From assembly GCA_934667295.1 (NCBI GenBank), contig CAKULR010000058.1, positions 1 through 9,238 of the forward strand: a stretch of DNA of 9,238 bases, written 5' to 3'. Made by a program: the position numbers and the translations under genes. Position 1 is the stretch's first letter. Every line of letters starts with the position of its first letter. Positions 1 to 8,184 of this stretch are shown here, piece after piece. Below the pieces are notes generated by a model. That model was not told where the DNA came from. It was given only the letters and a program-made list of their open reading frames with translations, and ran no database searches. The DNA comes from an uncultured Kiritimatiellota bacterium. GTDB lineage: Bacteria > Verrucomicrobiota > Kiritimatiellia > RFP12 > UBA1067.

Positions 1-27
1 GAGGAAGAGGCAGTCCATATTCCGATC

Positions 28-540
28 CTAGGCTTCGTCCTTGAGCGTGTTGCGCGCCTCGTTCACGCGCATCCGGCGACCCATCACTTCCTTCTCGCTC
101 ATCGCCGCGATCGCCGCCTCGGCCTCGGGGCGGTTCGGCATCACGACGAAGCCGAAGCCCTTGGAGCGGTCGTTGAACTTGTTCGTCACGACGCGCGCCG
201 TATCCACCTTGCCGAACGCTTCGAACTCCTTGCGCAGCTGCGCCTCGGTGAGGTCGTAGCTGAGGTTGCCCACGTAGATCTCCACGCTGCCGGCGGGGAT
301 GGGCTGGCGCGTCTCGGAGGGGCGCGCGTCGCGGCGGGGGGCCGGCTCGCGGCGCTTCGGCTGGGGCTGGGGCTGCGGGCTGCACGCACACGCCTTGCCG
401 CGGCGGCCGAGGAGGAAGCCGATCAGGATTCCCACCACGAGCGCGCCGACCAGCGCGGCGACCGCATGGGCGGGGCACTTCGCGCCGACCTTTCCGGCTT
501 CGCAGGCGGCCTGTGCGAACAACGTCATCGTACTCATCAT
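28..540 (-). CDS. Membrane-anchored RRM-type RNA-binding protein
   Basis: This 170-aa protein has one canonical RNA recognition motif at residues ~86-162, with RNP2 (IYVGNL, 88-93) and RNP1 (KGFGFVVM, 127-134). Single-RRM proteins bind single-stranded RNA and are known in cyanobacteria and several other bacterial phyla. Unlike the usual short soluble bacterial RRM protein, it starts with a hydrophobic segment (~24-44, rich in A, V, G, I and L) followed by arginines. A Pro/Gln/Arg linker (~54-82) with a PQPQPQP run precedes the RRM. I infer a single membrane anchor with the RRM on the cytoplasmic side. Cysteines at 13, 22, 51 and 53 flank the anchor. The gene starts 35 nt after the rpoD stop with no visible terminator between them, so co-transcription is likely. 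The start is ATGATG; no good Shine-Dalgarno precedes it, only an A-rich tract. The fold is certain; RNA target and role are unknown. Confidence 0.88.
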   Translation of the reverse strand: MMSTMTLFAQAACEAGKVGAKCPAHAVAALVGALVVGILIGFLLGRRGKACACSPQPQPQPKRREPAPRRDARPSETRQPIPAGSVEIYVGNLSYDLTEAQLRKEFEAFGKVDTARVVTNKFNDRSKGFGFVVMPNRPEAEAAIAAMSEKEVMGRRMRVNEARNTLKDEA

Positions 541-575
541 AATCTTGTCTTTCTTCTTTCTTTTTGGGATCCGCC

Positions 576-2669
<2,094 letters not shown>

Positions 2670-2717
2670 GACAACTCCAGACTACAATTCTAGTATATGC
2701 CGAAAAGTCAAGGAGAA

Positions 2718-2747
2718 AGTATAGCATTTTATCTTCGTGACCGTCAA
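2718..2747 (-). promoter_or_regulatory. Sigma70 promoter for rpoD
   Basis: On the minus strand TTGACG (complement of 2742-2747) is followed after 18 nt by TATACT (2718-2723). A TG one base upstream of the -10 makes it an extended -10. The start point would be near 2711, giving a leader of ~42 nt with the GGAG site at 2675-2678. Confidence 0.7.
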
Positions 2748-2752
2748 GGGGG

Positions 2753-2781
2753 TTGCGCCTAGAAAAAAAATTTGGTAGAAT
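2753..2781 (+). promoter_or_regulatory. Sigma70 promoter for purM
   Basis: TTGCGC (2753-2758) is followed after exactly 17 nt by TAGAAT (2776-2781), placing the transcription start near 2788. The -35 lies 5 nt from the -35 of the divergent rpoD promoter. This places the in-frame TTG at 2753 and the codons after it inside the promoter, so translation cannot start there. Confidence 0.7.
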
Positions 2782-2790
2782 TTGCGCAAT

Positions 2791-2813
2791 TTTCGCCTCC
2801 TTAATGGGCGAAA
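2791..2813 (+). promoter_or_regulatory. Hairpin in the purM leader
   Basis: TTTCGCC (2791-2797) and GGCGAAA (2807-2813) form a perfect 7-bp stem with a 9-nt loop, starting almost at the predicted transcription start. An in-frame ATG (2804-2806) sits at the loop/stem edge but has no Shine-Dalgarno. The hairpin could protect the 5' end of the mRNA or act as an operator. No regulator can be named. Confidence 0.4.
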
Positions 2814-2836
2814 CAACAGCAAGGAGAAAAAAAGTC

Positions 2837-3901
2837 GTGACCAGTCCCACGTCCGCCGCAAAATCCGCCTACGCCGCCGCCGGCGTCAACATCGACAACA
2901 AGATGGATGCGCTCAAGGCCGTCAAGACCCTGGTCGGCGCGACGAAGACCGCAAACGTCGTCGGGGGCATCGGATCGTTCGGCGGACTCTGCCGCCTCCC
3001 GCAGGGCAGCACCAAGGATACCCTGCTCGTCTCCTCCACGGACGGCGTGGGCACAAAGCTCAAGGTCGCCGTGATGATGAAGAAGCACGACACCGTCGGC
3101 CAGGACATCGTCAACCACTGCGTCAACGACATCCTCGTGCAGGGCGCGCGCCCCCTCTTCTTCATGGACTACGTCGGCACCTCCAAGTTCGACGGACCCG
3201 TCTTCAAGCAGATCGTCGCCGGCCTCTGCAAGGCCTGCAAGGAGAACGGCATGGCGCTTCTCGGCGGCGAGACGGCCGAGCTCCCCGGCCTCTACCCCGC
3301 CGGCGAATACGACCTCACCGGCACGATCGTCGGCACCGTCTCCCGCAAGCAGCTCGTCACCGGCCAGTCCATCCGCGCCGGCGACGTCGTCATCGGCCTC
3401 CCCTCCGGCGGACTCCAGACGAACGGCTATTCCCTCGCGCGCAAGGTCTTCTTCGACATCTGCCAGATGTCCCCCTTCGACAAGCTGCCCGGTACGAACC
3501 AGACGGTCGGCGACGCCCTCCTCGCCGTCCACAAGAGTTTCCTCAAGCCCGTCGGCCGCCTCCTCGACAACAAGATCAAGATCAACGGCATGGCCCACAT
3601 CACCGGTGGCGGCTTCCCGGACAACATTCCGCGCGTCCTCCCCAAGTCCGTCGCCTGCGAGATCGACCGCACGACCTGGGACGTCCCCACGATCTTCAAC
3701 TTCATCGAGCGCCAGGGCAAGGTCGACCACGATGAGATGTACCGCGTCTTCAACATGGGCATCGGCTTCGTCCTGGTCGTCCCCAAGACCTCCCTCCCGC
3801 GCATCAAGACGGTCTTCCGCAACATCCGCCAGCCCTGGTACCAGATCGGCGTCATCCGCGTGCGCAAGCCCGGCATGGAGCAGGTCTACTATACGAAGTA
3901 G
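2837..3901 (+). CDS. purM: Phosphoribosylformylglycinamidine cyclo-ligase (AIR synthetase)
   Basis: PurM catalyses the ATP-dependent closure of formylglycinamidine ribonucleotide to aminoimidazole ribonucleotide, the fifth step of cytosolic de novo purine synthesis. Read from the GTG at 2837, the protein is 354 aa, close to the ~345 aa of E. coli PurM. Family motifs are DGVGTKLKVA (~69-78), the glycine-rich GGETAELPG (~143-151), GLPSGGLQTNGYSLAR (~188-203), an ITGGGFPDNIPRVLP segment and a late MGIGFVLVV strand. The start was chosen because AAGGAG (2821-2826) lies 10 nt upstream and the promoter excludes the longer reading frame from 2753. The ATG at 2804 is in frame but has no ribosome site. 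It is a single-gene unit with its own promoter and terminator. Its last 13 nt overlap the 3' end of the convergent amidohydrolase gene. Confidence 0.96.
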   Translation: MTSPTSAAKSAYAAAGVNIDNKMDALKAVKTLVGATKTANVVGGIGSFGGLCRLPQGSTKDTLLVSSTDGVGTKLKVAVMMKKHDTVGQDIVNHCVNDILVQGARPLFFMDYVGTSKFDGPVFKQIVAGLCKACKENGMALLGGETAELPGLYPAGEYDLTGTIVGTVSRKQLVTGQSIRAGDVVIGLPSGGLQTNGYSLARKVFFDICQMSPFDKLPGTNQTVGDALLAVHKSFLKPVGRLLDNKIKINGMAHITGGGFPDNIPRVLPKSVACEIDRTTWDVPTIFNFIERQGKVDHDEMYRVFNMGIGFVLVVPKTSLPRIKTVFRNIRQPWYQIGVIRVRKPGMEQVYYTK

Positions 3902-4722
3902 CCCGAAAGCCAGACATCAGGGTACGACGCGGCGTTCTGCATGGCAGACGCCGCGTCTTGTCTTTCACTCGGGATACCCAAGAACCGGGCGAAGTTGTCG
4001 TCAAGGTGAATTGAGGCCAACACCCTCCTCCGCCATGCCAACAACCGCCTCATCCCCTGCGTCAGCAACTCACCGCTTCTGGCCGACAGAACAGGAAAAT
4101 CCGTCCCCCACAAAAGGCGGTCCGCACATCCCGCCCGAATGACCTGATCAACCTCTTCTTCCCCCATGCACGATACATCTACAAAGGCATGATCAGCGGA
4201 CTGAAGACACCTCACCACGTCATCCGTTGGTTTTCCATGGGCAAGATTGAACTTTACGGACGCATGCCGGAGAATGTACGGAAGATATCCCAATGACCGG
4301 ACATCGTTCCCAAGCCCTGTATGCAGCATGACGGGCATTCCCTGTTCTTCTGCGATAGCAAGAATCGCCTCTAATTCCTTCTCATATACGGTTAGCCACG
4401 GTGTCTCCTGGCCGTGCAATTTGACACCTTCGTAAAAACCTTCGTGCAGAACAGACAGATTCGGGTCGTACTTTAGGTAATCGATTGTAATCCAAAGGAA
4501 CGGATGCGCACCTCGCCCAAACAAACGGCAGACCTCCCTTGCCTCGCGATGTACGTCGGAAAACCGAACGCCGACCGTCTGCATGCTTGTTGACGAGAAG
4601 ATGAATTCCCGTACACCACAACGTTTCAGAACAGAGCAAATACGCCTTGGCGAGTAGTAGAACGGTGCGTCATACCCACGACGATTGAAGTAGCCGACAT
4701 GAACATGCGCGTCGCAAATCAA
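3889..4722 (-). CDS. Metal-dependent amidohydrolase (amidohydrolase_2 / TIM-barrel type) of the peptide cluster
   Basis: This 277-aa protein has the marks of the metal-dependent amidohydrolase superfamily: an N-terminal HxH (DAHVHVG, H6 and H8), VKLHG (~100-104), MLHTG (H134), NLAHG (H162) and a late metal-ligand aspartate in LLWGTDFPV (D208). The order and spacing fit the PF04909 (ACMSD-like) group, whose members hydrolyse or decarboxylate small substrates using one metal ion. No signal peptide is seen, so it is probably cytosolic. The start is TTG (4720-4722). It overlaps the upstream radical SAM stop (TTGA) and has a strong GGAGGGG 5 nt upstream; an ATG 3 nt further upstream is out of frame. 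Family similarity seems to end at NFARFLGI (~250). The remaining 27 residues are encoded by the purM terminator and the purM 3' end read in antisense. Its role in the operon is unknown; trimming or editing of the modified peptide is a guess. Confidence 0.85.
   Translation of the reverse strand: MICDAHVHVGYFNRRGYDAPFYYSPRRICSVLKRCGVREFIFSSTSMQTVGVRFSDVHREAREVCRLFGRGAHPFLWITIDYLKYDPNLSVLHEGFYEGVKLHGQETPWLTVYEKELEAILAIAEEQGMPVMLHTGLGNDVRSLGYLPYILRHASVKFNLAHGKPTDDVVRCLQSADHAFVDVSCMGEEEVDQVIRAGCADRLLWGTDFPVLSARSGELLTQGMRRLLAWRRRVLASIHLDDNFARFLGIPSERQDAASAMQNAASYPDVWLSGYFV
3926..3966 (+). terminator. Intrinsic terminator of purM
   Basis: GACGCGGCG (3926-3934) pairs with CGCCGCGTC (3949-3957). After one bulged T, TCTGC (3936-3940) pairs with GCAGA (3944-3948) around the loop ATG. 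This 14-bp GC-rich stem is followed by TTGTCTTTC on the plus strand, 24 nt after the purM stop. No T-run follows it in the minus direction, so it should stop purM transcripts only. It lies entirely inside the coding frame of the opposite-strand amidohydrolase (residues ~253-266). Confidence 0.85.
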
Positions 4723-6164
4723 GCATTCCCCTCCAATCGGCGGAACCGTTCATCCACGACTTCACGGTTGATCTGCGCCACACGGCAGAAATGCTTCACA
4801 GGTTTGAGGACGTCTCCCGTCTCATTGTAGTTACGACACATGCAAATCGAACAGTAGTCCCGGTCTGCACACGTGACACATTGTGCGAAATCGTGTCCAC
4901 GGATCCCGCGAAGCCGCAAGGTTTCCGGCGATTCATTCCAGACCCATGCTAGCGTATGCTGATGACAATTTCCAAGCGTGACACCCCCAAATGCCGGACA
5001 CGGGTAGTAGTCCCCCGTCGCACTCAGGCAGACGCTGTCCACGCACGCCCCACATATCTTATCGGCCTTAAACGCCTCTTCCGTACGTACCCGTTCTTTT
5101 TTTCCGGGATTGAAGTATTCGCTGTTGACGGGGACCGACCTAAATACGATATCTTCGATGATGTGCCGCGTCTCCTCCAGATCAAGACGGCACGAAAGAT
5201 TGCTCGTGTCACCGTCCATCTTGCCCATGATGATGAAATCAGTTTGTGCGTCCATCTTCAGGGACCGCGCGTAGTTCAAGACTCCCAGATAGTCCTTGTA
5301 GTTCCGTTTCATCGTCGGACACGAAATGCGACAGGGGATCTGCACCGCCCGAATCCTCTCAATCGCCGTCTTCGTCTTGATCCATGATCCCGGACGCTGC
5401 GTAATCGCATCATGCGTTTCAGGATTCATGCTATAGAGCGACACCTGTACCGTTGCTTCGGTCTCCTGCAAGAGCTTTACCTTATTGTCATCACAGAGCG
5501 TCAGATTCGAAAGGATACCGACAATCAAGTCCTTCTTGCGCGCATAGCGAACGATTCGGTCAAAATCAGGGTGTAACATACATTCACCGCCGGACAACGT
5601 CAAAGACACTCCGCCCATATTCCGGAATTCGTCAATGACCTTTACAATCTGTTCGAACGGTAAGAAGATGGGATTGTATTCTGGAATATAGCAATGAATA
5701 CACCGCTCCGTACAGGCCTGCGTAATATCGATCTGTAACGTGAACACAGTTGGATGTTCGAGGAACCAATCCCCCAACACCTTCTGCGGCAATGTCTCAA
5801 ATGCCTCCCTGGAGGCGACAGGCACATGGGTATCCATCGTCTTGGGGTTCTCGGCCTCGTACGAGAACGATTCCTCCGCAGCGTCTAGATCGGTAGCCGT
5901 CTCACCGCATAAGATGATCTTCTCGGAAACGAGCGGAGCCATCAATGCATTGAAATCGGACTCAATCTCCGACTCTTTCACGCCAACGTAAACCGAGTAA
6001 ATCTTCGCCAGCAACTCCTCTTTCTCAATCGGTTCGCGCGTCAACCACCGAAAGAACGGTTCGGCGTCACGAAACATCCGGTCAAACGCGCGAATGCGCC
6101 CGATGATGTAGGTGAACGGCCCAAATTGGCGGACAAATGTATTCTTTGAGAGTCTTAACAACAT
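4719..6164 (-). CDS. Radical SAM/SPASM peptide maturase with PqqD-like N-terminal domain (second maturase)
   Basis: This 481-aa protein has the CX3CX2C cluster motif of radical SAM enzymes (CTERCIHCY; C151, C155, C158) and the SAM-contacting GGE (192-194). Its C-terminal SPASM domain has CX9GX4C (C374-C389), a CX2CX5CX2C block (C429, C432, C438, C441) and a final C460, enough to bind auxiliary Fe-S clusters. The first ~90 residues resemble a PqqD-like fold (RiPP recognition element), with the SEIESDFNALMAPLVSEKII segment. Such enzymes bind a precursor's leader and carry out radical chemistry on its core. I chose the ATG at 6162-6164: it forms a TGATG overlap with the upstream stop and has GGAG 7 nt upstream. 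An ATG further upstream, at 6209, lacks this support. Its core aligns clearly with the preceding maturase (SGGECMLHPDF, SNLTLCD, VSLYSM, HDAITQ.PGSW). The exact bond formed cannot be deduced. Confidence 0.92.
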   Translation of the reverse strand: MLLRLSKNTFVRQFGPFTYIIGRIRAFDRMFRDAEPFFRWLTREPIEKEELLAKIYSVYVGVKESEIESDFNALMAPLVSEKIILCGETATDLDAAEESFSYEAENPKTMDTHVPVASREAFETLPQKVLGDWFLEHPTVFTLQIDITQACTERCIHCYIPEYNPIFLPFEQIVKVIDEFRNMGGVSLTLSGGECMLHPDFDRIVRYARKKDLIVGILSNLTLCDDNKVKLLQETEATVQVSLYSMNPETHDAITQRPGSWIKTKTAIERIRAVQIPCRISCPTMKRNYKDYLGVLNYARSLKMDAQTDFIIMGKMDGDTSNLSCRLDLEETRHIIEDIVFRSVPVNSEYFNPGKKERVRTEEAFKADKICGACVDSVCLSATGDYYPCPAFGGVTLGNCHQHTLAWVWNESPETLRLRGIRGHDFAQCVTCADRDYCSICMCRNYNETGDVLKPVKHFCRVAQINREVVDERFRRLEGNA

Positions 6165-7522
6165 CACGATTCTCCATACACACGGTGTTTGACAGCCGCA
6201 AGGGCACATTTCTCCGGTAGGGTATCAAAGAGACACCCCGTCGCATTGAAGTTAAAAGCCGGGCAGACCTTACAGTACGACCGATGTGTACACGCAACAC
6301 AAGCCGTAAAGTCCTTGTTCCTGAGATTACGTAGATAGACCATCTTCTCGCCTTTCCAGACCTCCGAAAGCGAAACGCCCCCCGCATCGCCCAATACATA
6401 GTCCTGCATACCCGAACATGGATAATACAGGCCCTTGCTATTCAAGCTTAAAAGGTTTCCAATGTCACAAACCCTATCCTCTGGCTTGAAGTTCTGGACA
6501 TCCCCGTACCCCCGATTCCAGAAAGCTTTGTCTTCCGACAAGACGCGCTCAACTTCTTCGGGTGAACAGGCGTAGTTCAGATTCGAGCAGTCTCCGCCAC
6601 ATCGTGGGATGATGTCACAGTCTGGAACCAAATGCACGTGCCGCATCTTTGCAAACGCCTTAAGTGCAGGATATGCCGTCTGATTCAGTTTCAGAAGCGG
6701 TGTTGCCAACCGTACCGCCACCCCTTCTTCCTGTAGCCTGTCAATCGCCGCACGTGTTTTCCGCCAACTTCCGGGTATTTGCGTGATTGCATCGTGTTCG
6801 ACCTCGTCCATGCTGTACAGCGACACATTCACGAACTGCGGTTTTGTCTCCTTCAACAGTGTCACCGTGTTTTCATCACACAATGTCAGATTCGACATCA
6901 CGACAAAGTTCAAATCCAACGCTCGGCATAATCGACAGATCTTTTCAAAATCAGGATGCAGCATGCACTCTCCGCCCGTCAACTGGACAGTCAACCCCTG
7001 CTGTTCCCGAAATTCCCGTAAGACCTTTTCGGTAATCCCATACGACAGGAAATCATGCTGTCCCTGTGGTACATAACAATGTACGCATTGCTCAGTGCAG
7101 GCATCGGTAAGGTCAATATGAAGATCGGAAAGAAGTCCATTTCGGCCATAAAACTGTGCAACCGGAAGCGAAGCCTTCAAATCATGATCATGACCACCCC
7201 TCCCTTCTTCTTTCGTTCCCGTTATCCATCCAGCAGACACAAACGGAAGGGGATCGCCTATATCAATTTCTTGTTCAATCATTCCCGCCCGCGCCAATTC
7301 ATAACAGAACGCATGGAAATCGTGGCGTATTTCCGAAGGCGGGACTTCGAACAGAACCGCCAAGCGTTCGATTTCAGATTCCACGCCATCGCTTGCCCGC
7401 AACAACCCGATGAACAACTCGGCGTTTGAAACAAGCAGACCGCACCCACGCCGGAGACTCCAAAAGAGAGAATCTTCGGTGTAGGTGCGTACATGGCAAT
7501 CAGATGTCAATCTCATGCCCAT
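6164..7522 (-). CDS. Radical SAM/SPASM peptide maturase with PqqD-like N-terminal domain (first maturase)
   Basis: This 452-aa protein has the radical SAM cluster motif CTEQCVHCY (C142, C146, C149), GGE at 183-185 and a SPASM domain: C352-x11-G364-x4-C369, then C408, C411, C417, C420 and a final C439. Residues ~14-85 match the PqqD-like pattern (LFIGLLRASDGVESEIERLA, then SEIRHDFHAFCYELARAGMI), a leader-binding RiPP recognition element. An extra cysteine group (C302, C308, C312, C319) between the two domains is absent from the second maturase. It is the gene after the short peptide gene, 55 nt downstream of it, and its stop overlaps the next start as TGATG. The start is ATGGGCATG at 7522 or 7516. 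No strong Shine-Dalgarno precedes either, which suggests lower translation than the precursor. Function: cytosolic modification of the 44-aa peptide, inferred from context. Confidence 0.92.
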   Translation of the reverse strand: MGMRLTSDCHVRTYTEDSLFWSLRRGCGLLVSNAELFIGLLRASDGVESEIERLAVLFEVPPSEIRHDFHAFCYELARAGMIEQEIDIGDPLPFVSAGWITGTKEEGRGGHDHDLKASLPVAQFYGRNGLLSDLHIDLTDACTEQCVHCYVPQGQHDFLSYGITEKVLREFREQQGLTVQLTGGECMLHPDFEKICRLCRALDLNFVVMSNLTLCDENTVTLLKETKPQFVNVSLYSMDEVEHDAITQIPGSWRKTRAAIDRLQEEGVAVRLATPLLKLNQTAYPALKAFAKMRHVHLVPDCDIIPRCGGDCSNLNYACSPEEVERVLSEDKAFWNRGYGDVQNFKPEDRVCDIGNLLSLNSKGLYYPCSGMQDYVLGDAGGVSLSEVWKGEKMVYLRNLRNKDFTACVACTHRSYCKVCPAFNFNATGCLFDTLPEKCALAAVKHRVYGES

Positions 7523-7549
7523 ATCAAGCTTTCGTATCCCCGCCTCACA

Positions 7550-7585
7550 TTAAGTGACGGGAATCGCGAAACCGCGATTACTTAA
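7550..7585 (-). promoter_or_regulatory. Bulged hairpin at the precursor stop codon
   Basis: AATCGCG (7562-7568) pairs with CGCGATT (7573-7579) around a 4-nt loop. Beyond a 6-nt one-sided bulge, TTAAGT (7550-7555) pairs with ACTTAA (7580-7585). The 13-bp structure includes the TAA stop of the precursor (7578-7580). No T-run follows in the minus direction, so it does not look like an efficient intrinsic terminator. It is more likely a 3'-end stabiliser, processing site or partial block between precursor and maturase. Confidence 0.6.
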
Positions 7586-7712
7586 CGGGAAAGCACTGAC
7601 ACTGATAGTTCGAAACGGCACAGGCTGGATTAACGTTATGCGTTGGGCATCCTGCTACATAGACCTGCTTGGCTTCGCTCTTCGCGACAATCTGGGGTTT
7701 CTTGTAAGCCAT
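7578..7712 (-). CDS. Putative RiPP precursor peptide, 44 aa, four cysteines
   Basis: This short gene encodes a 44-residue peptide beginning MAYKKPQIVAKSEAKQ and ending NYQCQCFPVK. Cysteines sit at 22, 31, 38 and 40 (C-x8-C-x6-C-x-C), all in the C-terminal half. The N-terminal ~20 residues are Cys-free and Lys-rich. This leader/core layout is what a radical SAM maturase with a PqqD-like domain acts on. The gene lies directly upstream of two such enzymes on the same strand. The core may start around VYVAGCP (residues 17-23); no double-glycine site is present. Expected products are thioether (sactipeptide or ranthipeptide) or other radical-made crosslinks, but the sequence does not say which. 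The start ATG (7710-7712) follows an A/G-rich stretch (AAAGAAG) rather than a textbook ribosome site. It is separated from its neighbours by 68 and 55 nt, each containing a hairpin. I know no named family that fits with certainty. Confidence 0.85.
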   Translation of the reverse strand: MAYKKPQIVAKSEAKQVYVAGCPTHNVNPACAVSNYQCQCFPVK

Positions 7713-7756
7713 TTCTGACTTCTTTCTTTTTTGTTGGTTCCTGTTTGTTGTTTATA

Positions 7757-7778
7757 CATTCCACCACCCGGTGAAATG
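7757..7778 (-). promoter_or_regulatory. Hairpin between the 90-aa gene and the precursor gene
   Basis: In the minus-strand transcript CAUUUCACC (7778-7770) pairs with GGUGGAAUG (7765-7757) around GGGU: 9 bp with one G-U. It begins 2 nt after the stop of the 90-aa gene. The following sequence (UAUAAACAAC) is A-rich, not U-rich, so it is a poor terminator. It may be a processing or stability element at the 5' side of the precursor message. Confidence 0.5.
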
Positions 7779-7780
7779 AA

Positions 7781-8053
7781 TCACGAAGATGCGGAAACGA
7801 ATTGTTTAAGCAACGAAAGGTCGCGTTCAAACCGGGCTCCATATTCAGTCGCCAATTCCGATGGCCACTCTGCCGTAACCATCTGCGACTCTACATCTGC
7901 GTCTATCAATTCCGTCTCGCATTGATAGGCCGTGATCACAAAATCATTCCACTTCTTCTCGTCAAGAGGATGATGTGGCCCGGACTTGTTTGCCGTATTG
8001 AATACAACAAACTTCGTCCACTCTTCGGGTTTCCATTTCTCCGGTTTTTTCAT
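7781..8053 (-). CDS. Small protein of unknown function, first gene of the peptide operon
   Basis: This 90-aa, Trp-containing protein (W7, W12, W35, W63) is Lys-rich at the N-terminus (MKKPEKWKPEEW) and Glu/Asp-rich over residues ~46-78. It has one cysteine (C45) and no membrane segment or signal peptide. I do not recognise a family. It is a real gene on sequence grounds: AAGGAG (complement of 8061-8066) stands 7 nt before the ATG, the strongest ribosome site in the operon apart from that of the hydrolase. Position makes it the first gene after the leader and 68 nt upstream of the precursor. Possible roles are an accessory or chaperone for the peptide, an immunity factor, a regulator, or a larger second substrate with a single Cys. 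None of these is supported by motif. Confidence 0.7.
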   Translation of the reverse strand: MKKPEKWKPEEWTKFVVFNTANKSGPHHPLDEKKWNDFVITAYQCETELIDADVESQMVTAEWPSELATEYGARFERDLSLLKQFVSASS

Positions 8054-8092
8054 TGCCTGTCTCCTTTGGTTGTTTTACCACTCGGCAATCGG

Positions 8093-8165
8093 ACACAAAA
8101 AGAAACCCTCTCTTTGTGTTTCCAACGGGGCTGTGAGAATGCCTAGAACGAAACACAAAGAGAGG
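8093..8165 (-). promoter_or_regulatory. Candidate transcription attenuator in the operon leader
   Basis: Minus-strand RNA carries CCUCUCUUUGUGUUUC (8165-8150) and its exact complement GAAACACAAAGAGAGG (8122-8107), a perfect 16-bp stem with a 27-nt loop. It is followed at once by GUUUCUUUUUGUG, a U-rich stretch as in an intrinsic terminator. The second arm (8119-8109) can instead pair for 11 bp (one G-U) with that U-rich stretch (8103-8093), which would sequester the U-run. Two exclusive folds upstream of the first gene fit an on/off attenuator. A remnant of a small mobile repeat is the alternative. Confidence 0.5.
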
Positions 8166-8184
8166 AAGCGCATACACGCTTCCT
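8163..8184 (-). repeat. 8-bp hairpin abutting the attenuator
   Basis: AGGAAGCG (8163-8170) and CGCTTCCT (8177-8184) form a perfect 8-bp stem with a 6-nt loop. It shares positions 8163-8165 with the base of the 16-bp stem, so the two cannot both form completely in the same RNA. It could act as an anti-terminator helper. Confidence 0.5.

Noticed and set aside
2753..2836. Longer purM start at TTG 2753 (28 extra residues)
   Set aside because: The TTG is the -35 of a good 17-nt-spaced promoter whose start point is near 2788, so these codons are mostly not transcribed. GTG 2837 has AAGGAG upstream and gives the normal PurM length.
2801..3730. Minus-strand open frame opposite purM
   Set aside because: It is a compositional shadow of purM, rich in Asp, Glu, Val, Ala and Gly with no family resemblance.
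6165..6209. Longer start for the second maturase at 6209
   Set aside because: The extra 15 residues overlap the upstream gene and have no ribosome site. ATG 6164 has GGAG and a TGATG junction.
7744..7772. Internal promoter before the precursor (TATAAA on the minus strand)
   Set aside because: No acceptable -35 is found at 16-18 nt, and the spacer would be filled by the hairpin at 7757-7778. It remains possible but unsupported.
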